Below, in pieces: positions 8,624 through 17,833 of a DNA stretch of 64,000 nt. Positions within the stretch are counted from its first letter, which is position 1. The number at the start of each line of letters is the position of its first letter. The notes under the pieces were generated by a model that did not search any database, was not told the DNA's origin, and saw only the letters and a program-made list of their open reading frames with translations. The DNA lies in NCBI RefSeq assembly GCF_000621625.1, contig NZ_KK211319.1, positions 5,677-69,676 of the forward strand, read 5' to 3'. The position numbers and the translations under genes are program-made. The stretch is from Crocinitomix catalasitica ATCC 23190. Its GTDB lineage: Bacteria > Bacteroidota > Bacteroidia > Flavobacteriales_D > Crocinitomicaceae.

Positions 8624-8631
8624 TAACTTTG
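8624..8631 (+). promoter_or_regulatory. -7 box TAACTTTG upstream of purD
   Basis: TAnnTTTG match 16 nt before the purD ATG at 8648, implying a very short 5' leader. No good -33 element was found. Confidence 0.6.
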
Positions 8632-8647
8632 TATAAAATATTTTTGA

Positions 8648-9934
8648 ATGAATGTATTAGTATTAGGATCCGGAGGAAGAGAACATGCTTTTGCATGGAA
8701 AATTGCGAGAAGTTCGCAAATTGATAAACTTTTTATTGCTCCTGGAAATGCGGGTACTGCGCAAGAAGGAACAAATGTGGATTTAGCTGTTGATGATTTT
8801 GACGGTATTAAAGCATTCTGTTTAGCAGAAAAAATCGATTCAGTTTTAGTTGGACCAGAAGTTCCTTTAGTTTTAGGGATTGCTGATTATTTTGAAGCTG
8901 ATTCCGAGATTAGTCATATCGCGATTATTGGACCAAATAAAGCGGCGGCACAATTAGAGGGAAGTAAAGATTTCTCTAAGCGTTTCATGAAAAAATACAA
9001 CATTCCAACAGCGAAATACGCAACATTTACAAAAGATACTATTGAGGAGGGATATAAGTTTTTAGAAACTTTAAAACCACCTTATGTATTAAAAGCTGAC
9101 GGTTTAGCCGCTGGAAAAGGGGTGTTGATTTTACCTACTATTGAAGAGGCGAAACTTGAATTAAAAGACATGTTAGAAGATGCCAAATTTGGTGATGCTT
9201 CTTCTCGTGTTGTTATTGAAGAGTTTTTGAAAGGAATAGAGCTATCTGTATTTATTGTTACTGACGGTCAGTCGTATAAAAAGCTTCCTGAAGCAAAAGA
9301 TTACAAACGTATTGGAGAAGGTGATACTGGGTTGAATACTGGTGGTATGGGCGCTGTTTCTCCTGTTCCTTTTGCAACGCAAGGATTCATGGATAAAATT
9401 GAAAATCAAATCATCATTCCAACCGTTAAAGGTTTAAAAAAGGAAGGTATTGATTATCGTGGATTTATCTTCTTTGGTATTATCAATGTAAAGAATGATC
9501 CTTACGTAATAGAGTACAATTGCCGAATGGGTGATCCAGAAACGGAAGTTGTGATTCCTCGTTTAAAATCAGATATAATTGAATTATTCGAAGGTGTTGC
9601 TACGCAAACTTTATCAGAACGCGATGTAGAGTTCGATTCGAGATCTGCGGCTACAGTAATGATGGTTTCGGGTGGTTATCCTGATGCATACGAAAAAGAA
9701 AAAACAGTAACGGGAATAAATAGTATACATGATTCTTTAGTTTTTCATTCAGGCACTAAAAAAGATGGACCTACTGTTCTTTCTGCTGGCGGTCGTGTTT
9801 TATGTGTAACTTCATACGGTAAAAACATCGAAAAAGCATTGGAATTATCATATAATAATATCGGTAAAATTTCATTCGATAAAGCTTATTATCGTAAAGA
9901 CATTGGTTTTGATGTTGTTGACGAGTCAAAATAA
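8648..9934 (+). CDS. purD: Phosphoribosylamine--glycine ligase (GARS)
   Basis: 428 residues, standard length. It catalyses the ATP-dependent joining of 5-phosphoribosylamine and glycine, the second step of purine synthesis. The N-terminal domain begins VLVLGSGGREHAFAWK. The ATP-grasp domain shows GPEVPLVLG, KADGLAAGKGVL, LPEAKDYKRIGEGDTGLNTGGMG, YNCRMGDPETEVVIPRL and the C-terminal GGRVLCVTSYG. Its own promoter is at 8624. The next gene starts 40 bp downstream and has its own promoter inside the purD 3' end. Confidence 0.97.
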   Translation: MNVLVLGSGGREHAFAWKIARSSQIDKLFIAPGNAGTAQEGTNVDLAVDDFDGIKAFCLAEKIDSVLVGPEVPLVLGIADYFEADSEISHIAIIGPNKAAAQLEGSKDFSKRFMKKYNIPTAKYATFTKDTIEEGYKFLETLKPPYVLKADGLAAGKGVLILPTIEEAKLELKDMLEDAKFGDASSRVVIEEFLKGIELSVFIVTDGQSYKKLPEAKDYKRIGEGDTGLNTGGMGAVSPVPFATQGFMDKIENQIIIPTVKGLKKEGIDYRGFIFFGIINVKNDPYVIEYNCRMGDPETEVVIPRLKSDIIELFEGVATQTLSERDVEFDSRSAATVMMVSGGYPDAYEKEKTVTGINSIHDSLVFHSGTKKDGPTVLSAGGRVLCVTSYGKNIEKALELSYNNIGKISFDKAYYRKDIGFDVVDESK

Positions 9935-9945
9935 AGATATATTTG
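9915..9945 (+). promoter_or_regulatory. Promoter (TTG, 20-bp spacer, TATATTTG) for the CorC-type gene
   Basis: A -33-like TTG at 9915-9917, a 20-bp spacer and a TATATTTG -7 box at 9938-9945, overlapping the purD stop region and 29 nt before the ATG at 9975. Confidence 0.55.
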
Positions 9946-9974
9946 TATATTCGTTATTATTCATAAACTAAAAA

Positions 9975-11237
9975 ATGGACCCCGAACCCCAGACGTACTT
10001 GATCATTGTTATAACGCTATTGTGTTCCGCATTTTTCTCTGGTATGGAAATCGCTTTTGTTTCAGCCAATCGTCTTAAAATTGAATTAGATAAAAACAGT
10101 GGGGCAACGAGTGGTAAGATTTTAGCTTATTTCGTAAAAAACACGTCGAATTTTATTAGTGCAATGTTATTGGGAAATAACGTGTCTCTTGTCGTTTACG
10201 GTATATTTATGGCCGTTGCACTCGAGCCGGTCTTAAGCTTTGCTTCTGAATTTCCTGCAGCGCTTTTATTCCTCCAAACCATCCTTTCAACATTGCTTGT
10301 ATTGGTAACTGCTGAGTTCTTGCCAAAGGCTATTTTTAGAATTAATCCCAATGGTATTTTATCAATTGGCGCGATTCCGTTGTTCATCGTTTATTGGGTG
10401 TTTTATATTCCAACGTTAATTGTAATGTCATTTTCAAATTTGATATTAAAATTGATGAAGACGGATATTAAAAATGTGCAACAAGTATTTACGAAAGTTG
10501 ATTTAGATCATTATGTCAGAGATTTAAATGATCGGATTGCAGAGGATGCACATTTGGAAAATGAAATTCAAATTCTGAACAATGCACTGGAATTCTCTAA
10601 TGTAAAAGCTAGGGATTGTATGGTTCCGCGAACAGATATCGTAGCTTGTAATCTAGAGGATGACATTCATAGTCTAAAAGAGAAGTTTATTAGTTCAGGT
10701 CTTTCAAAGATTTTAATTTACCGCGATACAATTGATAATATTATAGGATATGTTCATGCTTACGAACTATTTAATAAGCCAGATCAAATAAAGAATGTGA
10801 TGCTGCCAGTAGGCGTTGTTCCAGAGGCGATTTATGCGAAGGAATTATTATCACAGTTTACCCGAACGAAACGTAGTATTGTGGTTGTGGTGGATGAATA
10901 TGGTGGCACTTCTGGTTTGATTACAGTAGAGGACATCATAGAAGAGATATTCGGAGAAATTGAAGATGAACACGATCATGACGAAGAGCTTAAAGAGCAG
11001 ATCGACGAGACTACGTTTATCTTTTCTGGACGAACAGAGATCGACCATATCATTCAAGAACACAATCTACCCATTCCGCAAGGAGAGGAATATGAGACAT
11101 TGGCTGGCTTTGTTTTGAATGAGTTAGAAGAAATTCCTGAAGCCCAAACGAGTTTTGACACCGAAAAATTAACATTCACGATATTAGAAGTGTCAGACTC
11201 TAAAATTGACTTGATAAAAGTCGAGATTAAAGAGTAA
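9975..11237 (+). CDS. Hemolysin C/CorC family (CNNM-CBS) transporter
   Basis: 420 residues. An N-terminal CNNM (DUF21) membrane domain (about 1-190) has three to four hydrophobic segments and the signature FFSGMEIAFVSANRLKIE. Next comes a CBS pair (about 200-330: VPRTDIVACNLEDD, KILIYRDTIDNIIGYVH, TKRSIVVVVDEYGGTSGLITVEDIIEEIFGEI), then a C-terminal CorC_HlyC domain (about 340-420). Family members are linked to Mg2+/Co2+ efflux. The architecture is also that of GldE of gliding Bacteroidota, but gldE normally sits beside ssb or gldD, which are absent here, so the general family name is kept. Confidence 0.85.
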   Translation: MDPEPQTYLIIVITLLCSAFFSGMEIAFVSANRLKIELDKNSGATSGKILAYFVKNTSNFISAMLLGNNVSLVVYGIFMAVALEPVLSFASEFPAALLFLQTILSTLLVLVTAEFLPKAIFRINPNGILSIGAIPLFIVYWVFYIPTLIVMSFSNLILKLMKTDIKNVQQVFTKVDLDHYVRDLNDRIAEDAHLENEIQILNNALEFSNVKARDCMVPRTDIVACNLEDDIHSLKEKFISSGLSKILIYRDTIDNIIGYVHAYELFNKPDQIKNVMLPVGVVPEAIYAKELLSQFTRTKRSIVVVVDEYGGTSGLITVEDIIEEIFGEIEDEHDHDEELKEQIDETTFIFSGRTEIDHIIQEHNLPIPQGEEYETLAGFVLNELEEIPEAQTSFDTEKLTFTILEVSDSKIDLIKVEIKE

Positions 11238-11463
11238 TTATTTTCATTTAGATTACAATCCGACTTGTCATTTATTCCTGTATCAACCTTATATTGTATT
11301 GTTTATAGGATGCAGTGTTAGATAATGCATATTGGTTAGTCAGAATTAGTGTCATGTTCATTGGTCGTTTAGATTCGTTTTTCTGACTTTTAACGCTGCA
11401 ATTTCGCGTGTTTAAATAAAATCACATCAGTTAAGTATTTTAACATTATCACACATTTTATCA

Positions 11464-11494
11464 TTGGGAAGCGATACTTTTTTTGCTATCTTTG
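11464..11494 (+). promoter_or_regulatory. Promoter (TTG, 20-bp spacer, TATCTTTG) for bactofilin/atp cluster
   Basis: -33 TTG at 11464-11466, 20-bp spacer, TATCTTTG at 11487-11494, 26 nt before the bactofilin ATG. The rest of the 282-bp gap before it (11238-11463) shows nothing recognisable. Confidence 0.65.
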
Positions 11495-11519
11495 TTATAT
11501 ATCTAAAACTTAGCATAAA

Positions 11520-11948
11520 ATGTTTAAAGGTGGAAACGGAAAAGAGGGTCAAACAAATTCTCCAGACAAATTAAATAGAATTGTTGAAGGCACTGTTATT
11601 GTTGGCGAAATTAAAGCCGATAGCAATTTCAGAATCGAAGGAACGCTAGAGGGATCTTTGGATACTTTGGGTAAATTAGTTGTTGGTCCAACAGGAAAGA
11701 TTGACGGACAAATTAAATGTGCCAATGCGGATATTGAAGGAGAGATTAAAGGAGATTTAGTTGTCGATGGTTTATTAAGCATTAAATCAACTGCAAAAAT
11801 TGTTGGAAATATCACAACAAATAAAATCGAGATTGAAGTTGGTGCAGTATTCCAAGGTGTTTGTAATTATGCCAATCAAAAAGATGCTCCACTTTTAGCG
11901 AAAAAGTCTAAAATGGACAAAGCAGAAGATGCTAAGGTTGTTTATTAA
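11520..11948 (+). CDS. Bactofilin (polymer-forming cytoskeletal protein)
   Basis: 142 residues. The central DUF583/bactofilin domain (about 22-115) shows the short beta-helical repeats typical of the family: IVEGTVIVGEIKADSNFRIEGTLEGSL, then GPTGKIDGQIKCANADIEGEIKGDLVVDGLLSIKSTAKIVGNITT. Disordered, charged tails lie at both ends. Bactofilins polymerise without nucleotides and scaffold envelope or cell-shape functions. It precedes atpZ by 27 bp and probably shares a transcript with the first part of the ATP synthase cluster. Confidence 0.93.
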   Translation: MFKGGNGKEGQTNSPDKLNRIVEGTVIVGEIKADSNFRIEGTLEGSLDTLGKLVVGPTGKIDGQIKCANADIEGEIKGDLVVDGLLSIKSTAKIVGNITTNKIEIEVGAVFQGVCNYANQKDAPLLAKKSKMDKAEDAKVVY

Positions 11949-11975
11949 CCTTGCGTTATTAAATATTAGTCAATT

Positions 11976-12215
11976 ATGTCTGAGCAGAAAAAGGATTCGA
12001 AACCGAATGCGATAGCAAGATTATCTTCTGCTGGCATACAAATGGCAATAGTAATAGGAGGAGGAGCTTGGGGTGGAAGTGCTTTAGACGAGCATTATCA
12101 AAATGAAAAACCTATTTGGACAATTGTTTGCTCATTAGCTGGAATAGCAATTGGATTGTATTTGGTTTTAAAAGACGTCATGAAAATTTCTAAGGAGAAT
12201 GATAAAACAGATTAA
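11976..12215 (+). CDS. atpZ: AtpZ/AtpI-family ATP synthase accessory protein
   Basis: 79 residues with two transmembrane helices (about 20-38 and 48-66). The glycine-rich first helix, GIQMAIVIGGGAWGGSALDE, is typical of AtpZ. Members of this family help F1Fo assembly or Mg2+/Ca2+ supply near the Fo ring. The gene overlaps the next gene by 17 bp and sits upstream of atpB, the usual location. Confidence 0.8.
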   Translation: MSEQKKDSKPNAIARLSSAGIQMAIVIGGGAWGGSALDEHYQNEKPIWTIVCSLAGIAIGLYLVLKDVMKISKENDKTD

Positions 12216-12597
12216 AAGTGCGTATGTCACAATAATTTCAGCACTATTATTTTTAGGCGGCATTCATATTTTATTGCTGTCATATGTATTGCCTGAGTAC
12301 TATACAGATATTAGTTTAATCTACATTTATATTTTTTTATTAGTCACTAGTCTTTTGGGTATTCTTGGAATTCTAAAGGTGCGTCAACACAACAAAGAGC
12401 TTCTGCCGCAAGTATTATTAGCATATACGGTCATTAAGTTTTTAGCTAGCTTGGTATTCTTACTACCTGATCTTTTAGATAAAACTGATTTTACAAAACC
12501 TTATGTTTATCAATTTTTCGCAATTTTTTTTCCATTACTAATTATCGAATCTGTAGTATTTATGGGGATTTTGAATAGTCCTTCTGAAGAAAAATAG
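12199..12597 (+). CDS. Small four-helix membrane protein, possible ATP synthase subunit I-like
   Basis: 132 residues. Four hydrophobic segments are evident (about 10-30, 38-58, 70-90, 104-124). No diagnostic motif is visible. Its position between atpZ and atpB, with a 17-bp overlap with atpZ, is where Bacteroidota encode a poorly conserved AtpI-like protein, so a role in Fo assembly is inferred from context only. Confidence 0.55.
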   Translation: MIKQIKSAYVTIISALLFLGGIHILLLSYVLPEYYTDISLIYIYIFLLVTSLLGILGILKVRQHNKELLPQVLLAYTVIKFLASLVFLLPDLLDKTDFTKPYVYQFFAIFFPLLIIESVVFMGILNSPSEEK

Positions 12598-12624
12598 AAT
12601 TTCTTAATTTTCGTGCCGTTTTTA

Positions 12625-12657
12625 TTGCTGCCAATTAGTTTTTAAATAGTAACTTTG
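12625..12657 (+). promoter_or_regulatory. Promoter (TTG, 22-bp spacer, TAACTTTG) before atpB
   Basis: -33-like TTG at 12625-12627 and TAACTTTG at 12650-12657, 31 nt before the atpB ATG. This suggests atpBEFHAG has its own transcription start in addition to read-through from bactofilin. Confidence 0.6.
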
Positions 12658-12688
12658 CCGCAAAATTTGAAGAGAACAGAACGTTCGC

Positions 12689-13846
12689 ATGAAGATATTA
12701 GGTATGAAGTTTAGTTTGAAAATCATATTTGTTGCAGTTACACTTGGTTTAGGTTTAAATTCAAATGCACAAAACATTGAAGATTTACCATTAGAGTTAC
12801 TTAGAGGAGTAATGCAACCTGTTGAAGAAGCAGAGGAGCATTACGAAAGTGCTGAACATGCAGAAGAAAAGGCTGGAATTGATCCAGTTCATCACGTTTT
12901 AGATGCGCATGATGTGCATTTATGGGGTGCAGGAGAAAGTTCTTTTTCAATTCCATTGCCAATTATTCTTTGGACTGAGAATGGATTAGTAACATTCATG
13001 TCTTCTAAGTTCCACCACGATGATTCTGGTCATCATATTGTCGAAGCAAACGGAATGAATTTCGTGAAGTCTCACGGCAAGATTTATCAATTAAACGAAG
13101 GTGAACATGCAGTGGCTTTTGATGCAGAACATCATGTAGCAAATGCTGTTAAACCAGTTGATTTATCTATCACTAAAAATGTATTCGCTATCTTTTGTGT
13201 TGCGATTATTATGTTTTTAATATTTAGATCAGTAGGAAAACAATACAAAGTAGGTGAAGCTGCTGGAGCACCTAGAGGCTTAGCTGGTTTTATGGAACCA
13301 TTAGTTGTTTTCGTTCGTGATTTCTCAAAAGAAAACATTGGAGAAGGAAAATATTTAAAGTTCATGCCTTATTTATTAACGGTATTCTTTTTTATTCTTT
13401 TCGGTAACCTATTCGGTTTGATTCCATTTTTAGGTGGAATTAACATGACAGGTTCTATTTCAATCACATTATTATTAGCATTGTTTACATTGATCATTCA
13501 AATGGTAAATTCAAAAGGTCCTTATTGGAAACATATTTTAATGCCTCCTGGAGTACCTGTTGCTTTATGGCCAATTTTGGTTCCAATTGAATTAATTGGT
13601 GTATTGGTAAAGCCGGCAGCATTGATGATTCGATTATTTGCGAACATCACAGCGGGACACATTATTATTTTATCATTAATCGGAATAATATTTATTAACC
13701 AAAACATGGCTTGGGCGGGATTATCTGTACCAATGGCATTGTTTATTTCGGTATTAGAACTTTTGGTGGCTTTCTTACAAGCTTATATTTTTACAATGTT
13801 GTCTGCGATGTTTATCGGGTCAGCAGTGGAAGAGGCGCATCATTAA
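12689..13846 (+). CDS. atpB: F1Fo ATP synthase subunit a
   Basis: 385 residues, about 110-130 longer than E. coli subunit a. The extra length is an N-terminal signal-like segment (cleavage probably after LGLNSNA, about residue 27) and a His/Glu-rich periplasmic region to about residue 155. The membrane domain follows with about five helices, including PYLLTVFFFILFGNLFGLIPF and the essential-Arg helix MIRLFANITAGHI. This long-form AtpB is common in Bacteroidota. It conducts protons at the a/c interface. It heads atpBEFHAG. Confidence 0.96.
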   Translation: MKILGMKFSLKIIFVAVTLGLGLNSNAQNIEDLPLELLRGVMQPVEEAEEHYESAEHAEEKAGIDPVHHVLDAHDVHLWGAGESSFSIPLPIILWTENGLVTFMSSKFHHDDSGHHIVEANGMNFVKSHGKIYQLNEGEHAVAFDAEHHVANAVKPVDLSITKNVFAIFCVAIIMFLIFRSVGKQYKVGEAAGAPRGLAGFMEPLVVFVRDFSKENIGEGKYLKFMPYLLTVFFFILFGNLFGLIPFLGGINMTGSISITLLLALFTLIIQMVNSKGPYWKHILMPPGVPVALWPILVPIELIGVLVKPAALMIRLFANITAGHIIILSLIGIIFINQNMAWAGLSVPMALFISVLELLVAFLQAYIFTMLSAMFIGSAVEEAHH

Positions 13847-13883
13847 TTAGAAGAGTATATTAATTGTTAAACTAAATAAATAA

Positions 13884-14084
<201 letters not shown>

Positions 14085-14092
14085 AAAAAATT

Positions 14093-14127
14093 AAGTCACC
14101 ATTTAGGGATTGCCTATTTGGTGACTT
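14093..14127 (+). promoter_or_regulatory. Intercistronic hairpin between atpE and atpF
   Basis: AAGTCACCA at 14093-14101 pairs with TGGTGACTT at 14119-14127, and AGG/CCT inside extends it across a small internal loop. No long U-run follows, so an mRNA-stabilising, processing or partial-termination role is more likely than full termination. It sits directly after the gene for the highest-copy subunit. Confidence 0.65.
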
Positions 14128-14151
14128 ATTTAACAATTAAAAAAAGAAAAC

Positions 14152-14646
14152 ATGGAATTGATTACACCAGCGATTGGACAGATATTTTGGGGAGGTTTAG
14201 TTTTTCTAATCTTATTATTCCTTTTAAAGAAATTTGCTTGGAAACCTATGTTGAGCGCCGTTAATCAGCGTGAAGAAAGTATCCAAGAATCAATTGATTT
14301 AGCTGAGAAGACTAAAGCTGAAATGGAAGCTTTAAAACTTCAAAACGAAGATTTATTGAAAGAAGCACGTATTGAGCGTGATAAAATGATTAAAGATGCT
14401 ACTGCAACTTCTAAGAAATTAATTGAAGACGCAAGAGTTGAAGGTCAAACACAACAAACTAAAATTGTTGAAGAGGCACAAAAAATCATTCGAAGTGAAA
14501 AAGCTGCAGCAATTGCTGAGTTGAAAACACAAGTAGCTTCTTTATCTTTAGAAATAGCTGAAAAAGTTATTAAAGGAGAATTAGCTTCTGATGACAAGCA
14601 AAAAGCGTTAGCAGAACAAATCGCAAACGATATTAGTTTAAACTAA
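14152..14646 (+). CDS. atpF: F1Fo ATP synthase subunit b
   Basis: 164 residues. A single N-terminal transmembrane helix (about 8-27, IFWGGLVFLILLFLLKKFAW) is followed by a long charged coiled coil to about residue 140, forming the peripheral stalk. Length is normal. It is separated from atpH by only 4 bp. Confidence 0.95.
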   Translation: MELITPAIGQIFWGGLVFLILLFLLKKFAWKPMLSAVNQREESIQESIDLAEKTKAEMEALKLQNEDLLKEARIERDKMIKDATATSKKLIEDARVEGQTQQTKIVEEAQKIIRSEKAAAIAELKTQVASLSLEIAEKVIKGELASDDKQKALAEQIANDISLN

Positions 14647-14650
14647 GAAA

Positions 14651-15187
14651 ATGAGCGTAACCAAAGTAGCACATAGATATGCCCAGGCATTACTTGATTT
14701 GTCAGTAGAGCAAAACAATATTGACAAAGTAAATGCTGATATGGTAGAATTGGCTTCAATTTGCAAAACGTCAAAAGATTTTGATAATTTGCTTAAAAGT
14801 CCGATTGTAGGAACTGCAAAAAAGATTGATATCTTAAACACAATTTTTACAACGAAAATTGAAAAAGTATCACTTGATTTTATCAATTTGATTGTTAAAA
14901 ATTCAAGAGCAGATATTTTGCCAGAAGTTGCTAAAGGATTTGTAGATCTTTATAAAAAGAAAAACAATATTCTAGATGTAAAAGTAATTTCTGCTAGTCC
15001 ATTGGATTCAAAGACGAAAGAAACAATTATTGCTAAGATTAAGACAAGCTTTAACGGAACAATAGAATTGATAGAAGAGGTTGATGCAACCCTTTTAGGA
15101 GGATTTATTGTTCGAATTGATGATCAACAAGTTGATGCTTCAATCGCTAGTCAATTGGCAAGTTTAAAAAATATTTTATTAAATTAA
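14651..15187 (+). CDS. atpH: F1Fo ATP synthase subunit delta
   Basis: 178 residues, OSCP/delta family. The N-terminal six-helix domain begins with VTKVAHRYAQALLDLSVEQ, and the C-terminal part has LGGFIVRIDDQQVDASIASQLASLK, the family's closing motif. It links F1 to the b-subunit stalk. It lies between atpF and atpA with normal order. Confidence 0.95.
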   Translation: MSVTKVAHRYAQALLDLSVEQNNIDKVNADMVELASICKTSKDFDNLLKSPIVGTAKKIDILNTIFTTKIEKVSLDFINLIVKNSRADILPEVAKGFVDLYKKKNNILDVKVISASPLDSKTKETIIAKIKTSFNGTIELIEEVDATLLGGFIVRIDDQQVDASIASQLASLKNILLN

Positions 15188-15237
15188 TTTAAATAGTAGG
15201 CGAACGTATTAAGCGTTAGTCTAAAATCTATAGTAAA

Positions 15238-16812
15238 ATGGCAGATGTAAAACCAGCAGAAGTTACTGCAATCTTGAGAGAACAACTTTCGGGATTTAAG
15301 TCAGAAACAGAATTAGAAGAAGTTGGAACCGTACTTTCAGTAGGAGATGGTATCGCACGTATCTACGGATTATCTAGCGTTCAATACGGTGAGATGATCG
15401 AATTCAAATCTGGATTAAGAGGAATCGTTCTTAACCTTGAAGAGGATAATGTAGGAGCGGTATTATTAGGAAAAGGTAATGATATCAGAGAAGGTGATAC
15501 TGTAAAGAGATTAAGATTAATCGCTTCTATTAATGTAGGAGAAGGTATTGTTGGACGTGTTGTTAATACAATGGGAATTCCAATTGATGGAAAAGGTCCT
15601 ATTGAAGGAGAAACATTCGAAATGCCACTTGAGCGTAAAGCACCAGGTGTTATTTACCGTGAGCCTGTTACTGAGCCAATGCAAACTGGTATCAAAGCGA
15701 TTGACGCAATGATTCCTGTTGGACGTGGACAAAGAGAGTTAGTAATTGGAGATAGACAGACTGGTAAAACTACTGTTTGTATTGATACAATCATTAACCA
15801 AAAAGAATTTTACGATAAAGGAGAACCAGTTTACTGTATCTATGTAGCGATTGGCCAAAAGGCATCAACAGTTGCAGGATTAGTTGCTAAATTGGAAGCT
15901 GCTGGCGCAATGGCTTATACTACAATTGTAGCTGCCAATGCATCTGATGCTGCTCCATTACAATATTATGCTCCATTTGGTGGTGCTGCAATCGGTGAGT
16001 ATTTTAGAGATACTGGTAGACCGGCATTAATTGTTTATGATGATTTATCTAAACAAGCAGTTGCTTACCGTGAGGTTTCTTTGTTATTAAGAAGACCACC
16101 GGGACGTGAGGCATACCCTGGAGATGTATTCTATTTGCACTCAAGATTATTAGAGCGTCCTGCAAAAGTTATCAATGATGATGCGATTGCTGCTCAAATG
16201 AATGATGTGCCAGATTCATTAAAAGGAAAAATTAAAGGTGGAGGTTCATTAACTGCGCTACCTATCATTGAAACACAAGCGGGTGATGTTTCTGCTTATA
16301 TCCCAACAAACGTAATTTCGATTACTGATGGTCAGATATTCTTAGAGTCTAACTTGTTTAATGCAGGTGTTCGTCCAGCAATTAACGTAGGTATTTCTGT
16401 ATCTCGTGTTGGTGGTAACGCTCAAATTAAATCAATGAAAAAGGTATCTGGTACTTTGAAACTAGATCAAGCACAATATAGAGAGCTTGAAGCCTTCGCA
16501 AAATTCGGATCTGATTTAGATGCAGCAACGAAAAGTGTATTGGATAAAGGTGCAAGAAACGTTGAGATTTTAAAGCAAAAAGAAGGTGATCCTTACCGTG
16601 TTGAGAATCAAATTGCGATTATCTACGCTGGAACAAAAGGATATTTAACTAAAGTTCCAATCGAACAAGTTAAAGCTTACGAAACTGAATACATTAACTA
16701 TTTGAATGCAAATCACAAGGATGTGATGGATCAATTAGCAGCAGGTAAATATACAGACGCTTTAACGGATGTATTATCTAAAGTTGCAGTTGAATTAGCT
16801 TCTAAATACTAA
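15238..16812 (+). CDS. atpA: F1 ATP synthase subunit alpha
   Basis: 524 residues, full length. An N-terminal beta-barrel is followed by the nucleotide-binding domain with Walker [10 protein letters not shown] at 171-179, [14 protein letters not shown], Walker B-like [17 protein letters not shown], the alpha signature [14 protein letters not shown] and a C-terminal helical bundle. It carries the non-catalytic nucleotide sites. The start at 15238 gives the family N-terminus. A strong hairpin follows before atpG. Confidence 0.98.
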   Translation: MADVKPAEVTAILREQLSGFKSETELEEVGTVLSVGDGIARIYGLSSVQYGEMIEFKSGLRGIVLNLEEDNVGAVLLGKGNDIREGDTVKRLRLIASINVGEGIVGRVVNTMGIPIDGKGPIEGETFEMPLERKAPGVIYREPVTEPMQTGIKAIDAMIPVGRGQRELVIGDRQTGKTTVCIDTIINQKEFYDKGEPVYCIYVAIGQKASTVAGLVAKLEAAGAMAYTTIVAANASDAAPLQYYAPFGGAAIGEYFRDTGRPALIVYDDLSKQAVAYREVSLLLRRPPGREAYPGDVFYLHSRLLERPAKVINDDAIAAQMNDVPDSLKGKIKGGGSLTALPIIETQAGDVSAYIPTNVISITDGQIFLESNLFNAGVRPAINVGISVSRVGGNAQIKSMKKVSGTLKLDQAQYRELEAFAKFGSDLDAATKSVLDKGARNVEILKQKEGDPYRVENQIAIIYAGTKGYLTKVPIEQVKAYETEYINYLNANHKDVMDQLAAGKYTDALTDVLSKVAVELASKY

Positions 16813-16820
16813 AAATAATA

Positions 16821-16856
16821 AAATGTGGTTGTTATCTAACGGTGACAACCACATTT
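16821..16856 (+). promoter_or_regulatory. Strong intercistronic hairpin between atpA and atpG
   Basis: AAATGTGGTTGT (16821-16832) is perfectly complementary to ACAACCACATTT (16845-16856). With two G-U pairs the stem extends to 16 bp closing on a TAAC loop. There is no U-run after it. It is probably an RNA-processing or stability element that sets differential expression of atpA and atpG. Confidence 0.75.
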
Positions 16857-16879
16857 GACAATTGATTTAAAAGGATAGC

Positions 16880-17758
16880 ATGGCTAACTTAAAAGAAATA
16901 AGAAATAGGATTACTTCTGTATCGTCAACGATGCAGATTACTTCTGCTATGAAGATGGTATCTGCCGCTAAATTGAAAAGAGCGCAGGATGCTGTTGATC
17001 GTATGAAGCCTTATTCTAGAAAACTTCAAGAGATTCTTTCTAGTTTATCTTCTTCTTTAGATGCAGGAGATAATATTTACGCTGATGGTCGTGAGATCAA
17101 TAATGTAGTTTTAGTTCCTGTTGTTTCGAATAGAGGTTTATGTGGTGGTTTTAACAACTACGTAATTAAAGAAACATTAAGATTGGCTAAGGAAGAATAT
17201 AGTGGCAAATCTGTAAAGATTGTTCCAATAGGAAAAAAAGCAACTGATTCTTTTTCTAAAACTGACTTAATTGGTAAGGATACATTTTTACCTACAGATG
17301 TCGATGGTATCTGGAATGATTTAAATTACAATAATTCGGCTGATATTACTGCAAAGTTAATGGAAGCGTATGTGGCTGGTAAAGTTGATAAAGTAGTATT
17401 GGTATACAATCATTCTTTAAATGTTGCTACACAAATTGTAGAAAAAAGTCAATTATTACCTATTCAACAAACAGAAAGCGAAGTAAAATCAACTGGTTTA
17501 GATTATATCTTCGAACCTTCTCAGAAAGAAATCGTTGAAGATTTAATGCCTAAAACACTTAAAGTTCAATTGTACGGGATTCTTTTAGAATCTATGGCAG
17601 GTGAACATGGTGCTAGGATGACAGCAATGCACAAAGCAACTGACAACGCATCTGAATTGAATAAAGAATTGAAATTACAATACAATAAAGCACGTCAAGC
17701 TGCAATTACAAACGAAATTTTGGAAATTGTTGGTGGAGCAGAAGCTTTAAATGGTTAA
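16880..17758 (+). CDS. atpG: F1 ATP synthase subunit gamma
   Basis: 292 residues. N-terminal helix ANLKEIRNRITSVSSTMQITSAMKMVSAAKLKRAQ and C-terminal helix with GARMTAMHKATDNA and YNKARQAAITNEILEIVGGA are the two halves of the central rotor coiled coil. The middle segment carries NRGLCGGFN. It is the last gene of the cluster; a terminator follows. The beta and epsilon genes (atpD, atpC) are not in the window, as is usual in Bacteroidota where they lie elsewhere. Confidence 0.97.
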   Translation: MANLKEIRNRITSVSSTMQITSAMKMVSAAKLKRAQDAVDRMKPYSRKLQEILSSLSSSLDAGDNIYADGREINNVVLVPVVSNRGLCGGFNNYVIKETLRLAKEEYSGKSVKIVPIGKKATDSFSKTDLIGKDTFLPTDVDGIWNDLNYNNSADITAKLMEAYVAGKVDKVVLVYNHSLNVATQIVEKSQLLPIQQTESEVKSTGLDYIFEPSQKEIVEDLMPKTLKVQLYGILLESMAGEHGARMTAMHKATDNASELNKELKLQYNKARQAAITNEILEIVGGAEALNG

Positions 17759-17781
17759 TTCTTAACCTTCATAAAATATTT

Positions 17782-17810
17782 AAAAGCCTTGTTCACGCAA
17801 GGCTTTTTTT
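17782..17810 (+). terminator. Rho-independent terminator of the atp operon
   Basis: AAAAGCCTTG (17782-17791) pairs with CAAGGCTTTT (17798-17807) around TTCACG and continues into a run of T. Confidence 0.9.
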
Positions 17811-17833
17811 GTGGGGTGAATTGTGGTGGTTTT

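Noticed and set aside
9975-11237. Naming the CNNM-CBS protein GldE
   Set aside because: Architecture fits, but the usual gldE neighbours (ssb, gldD) are missing, so gliding-specific identity is not supported.
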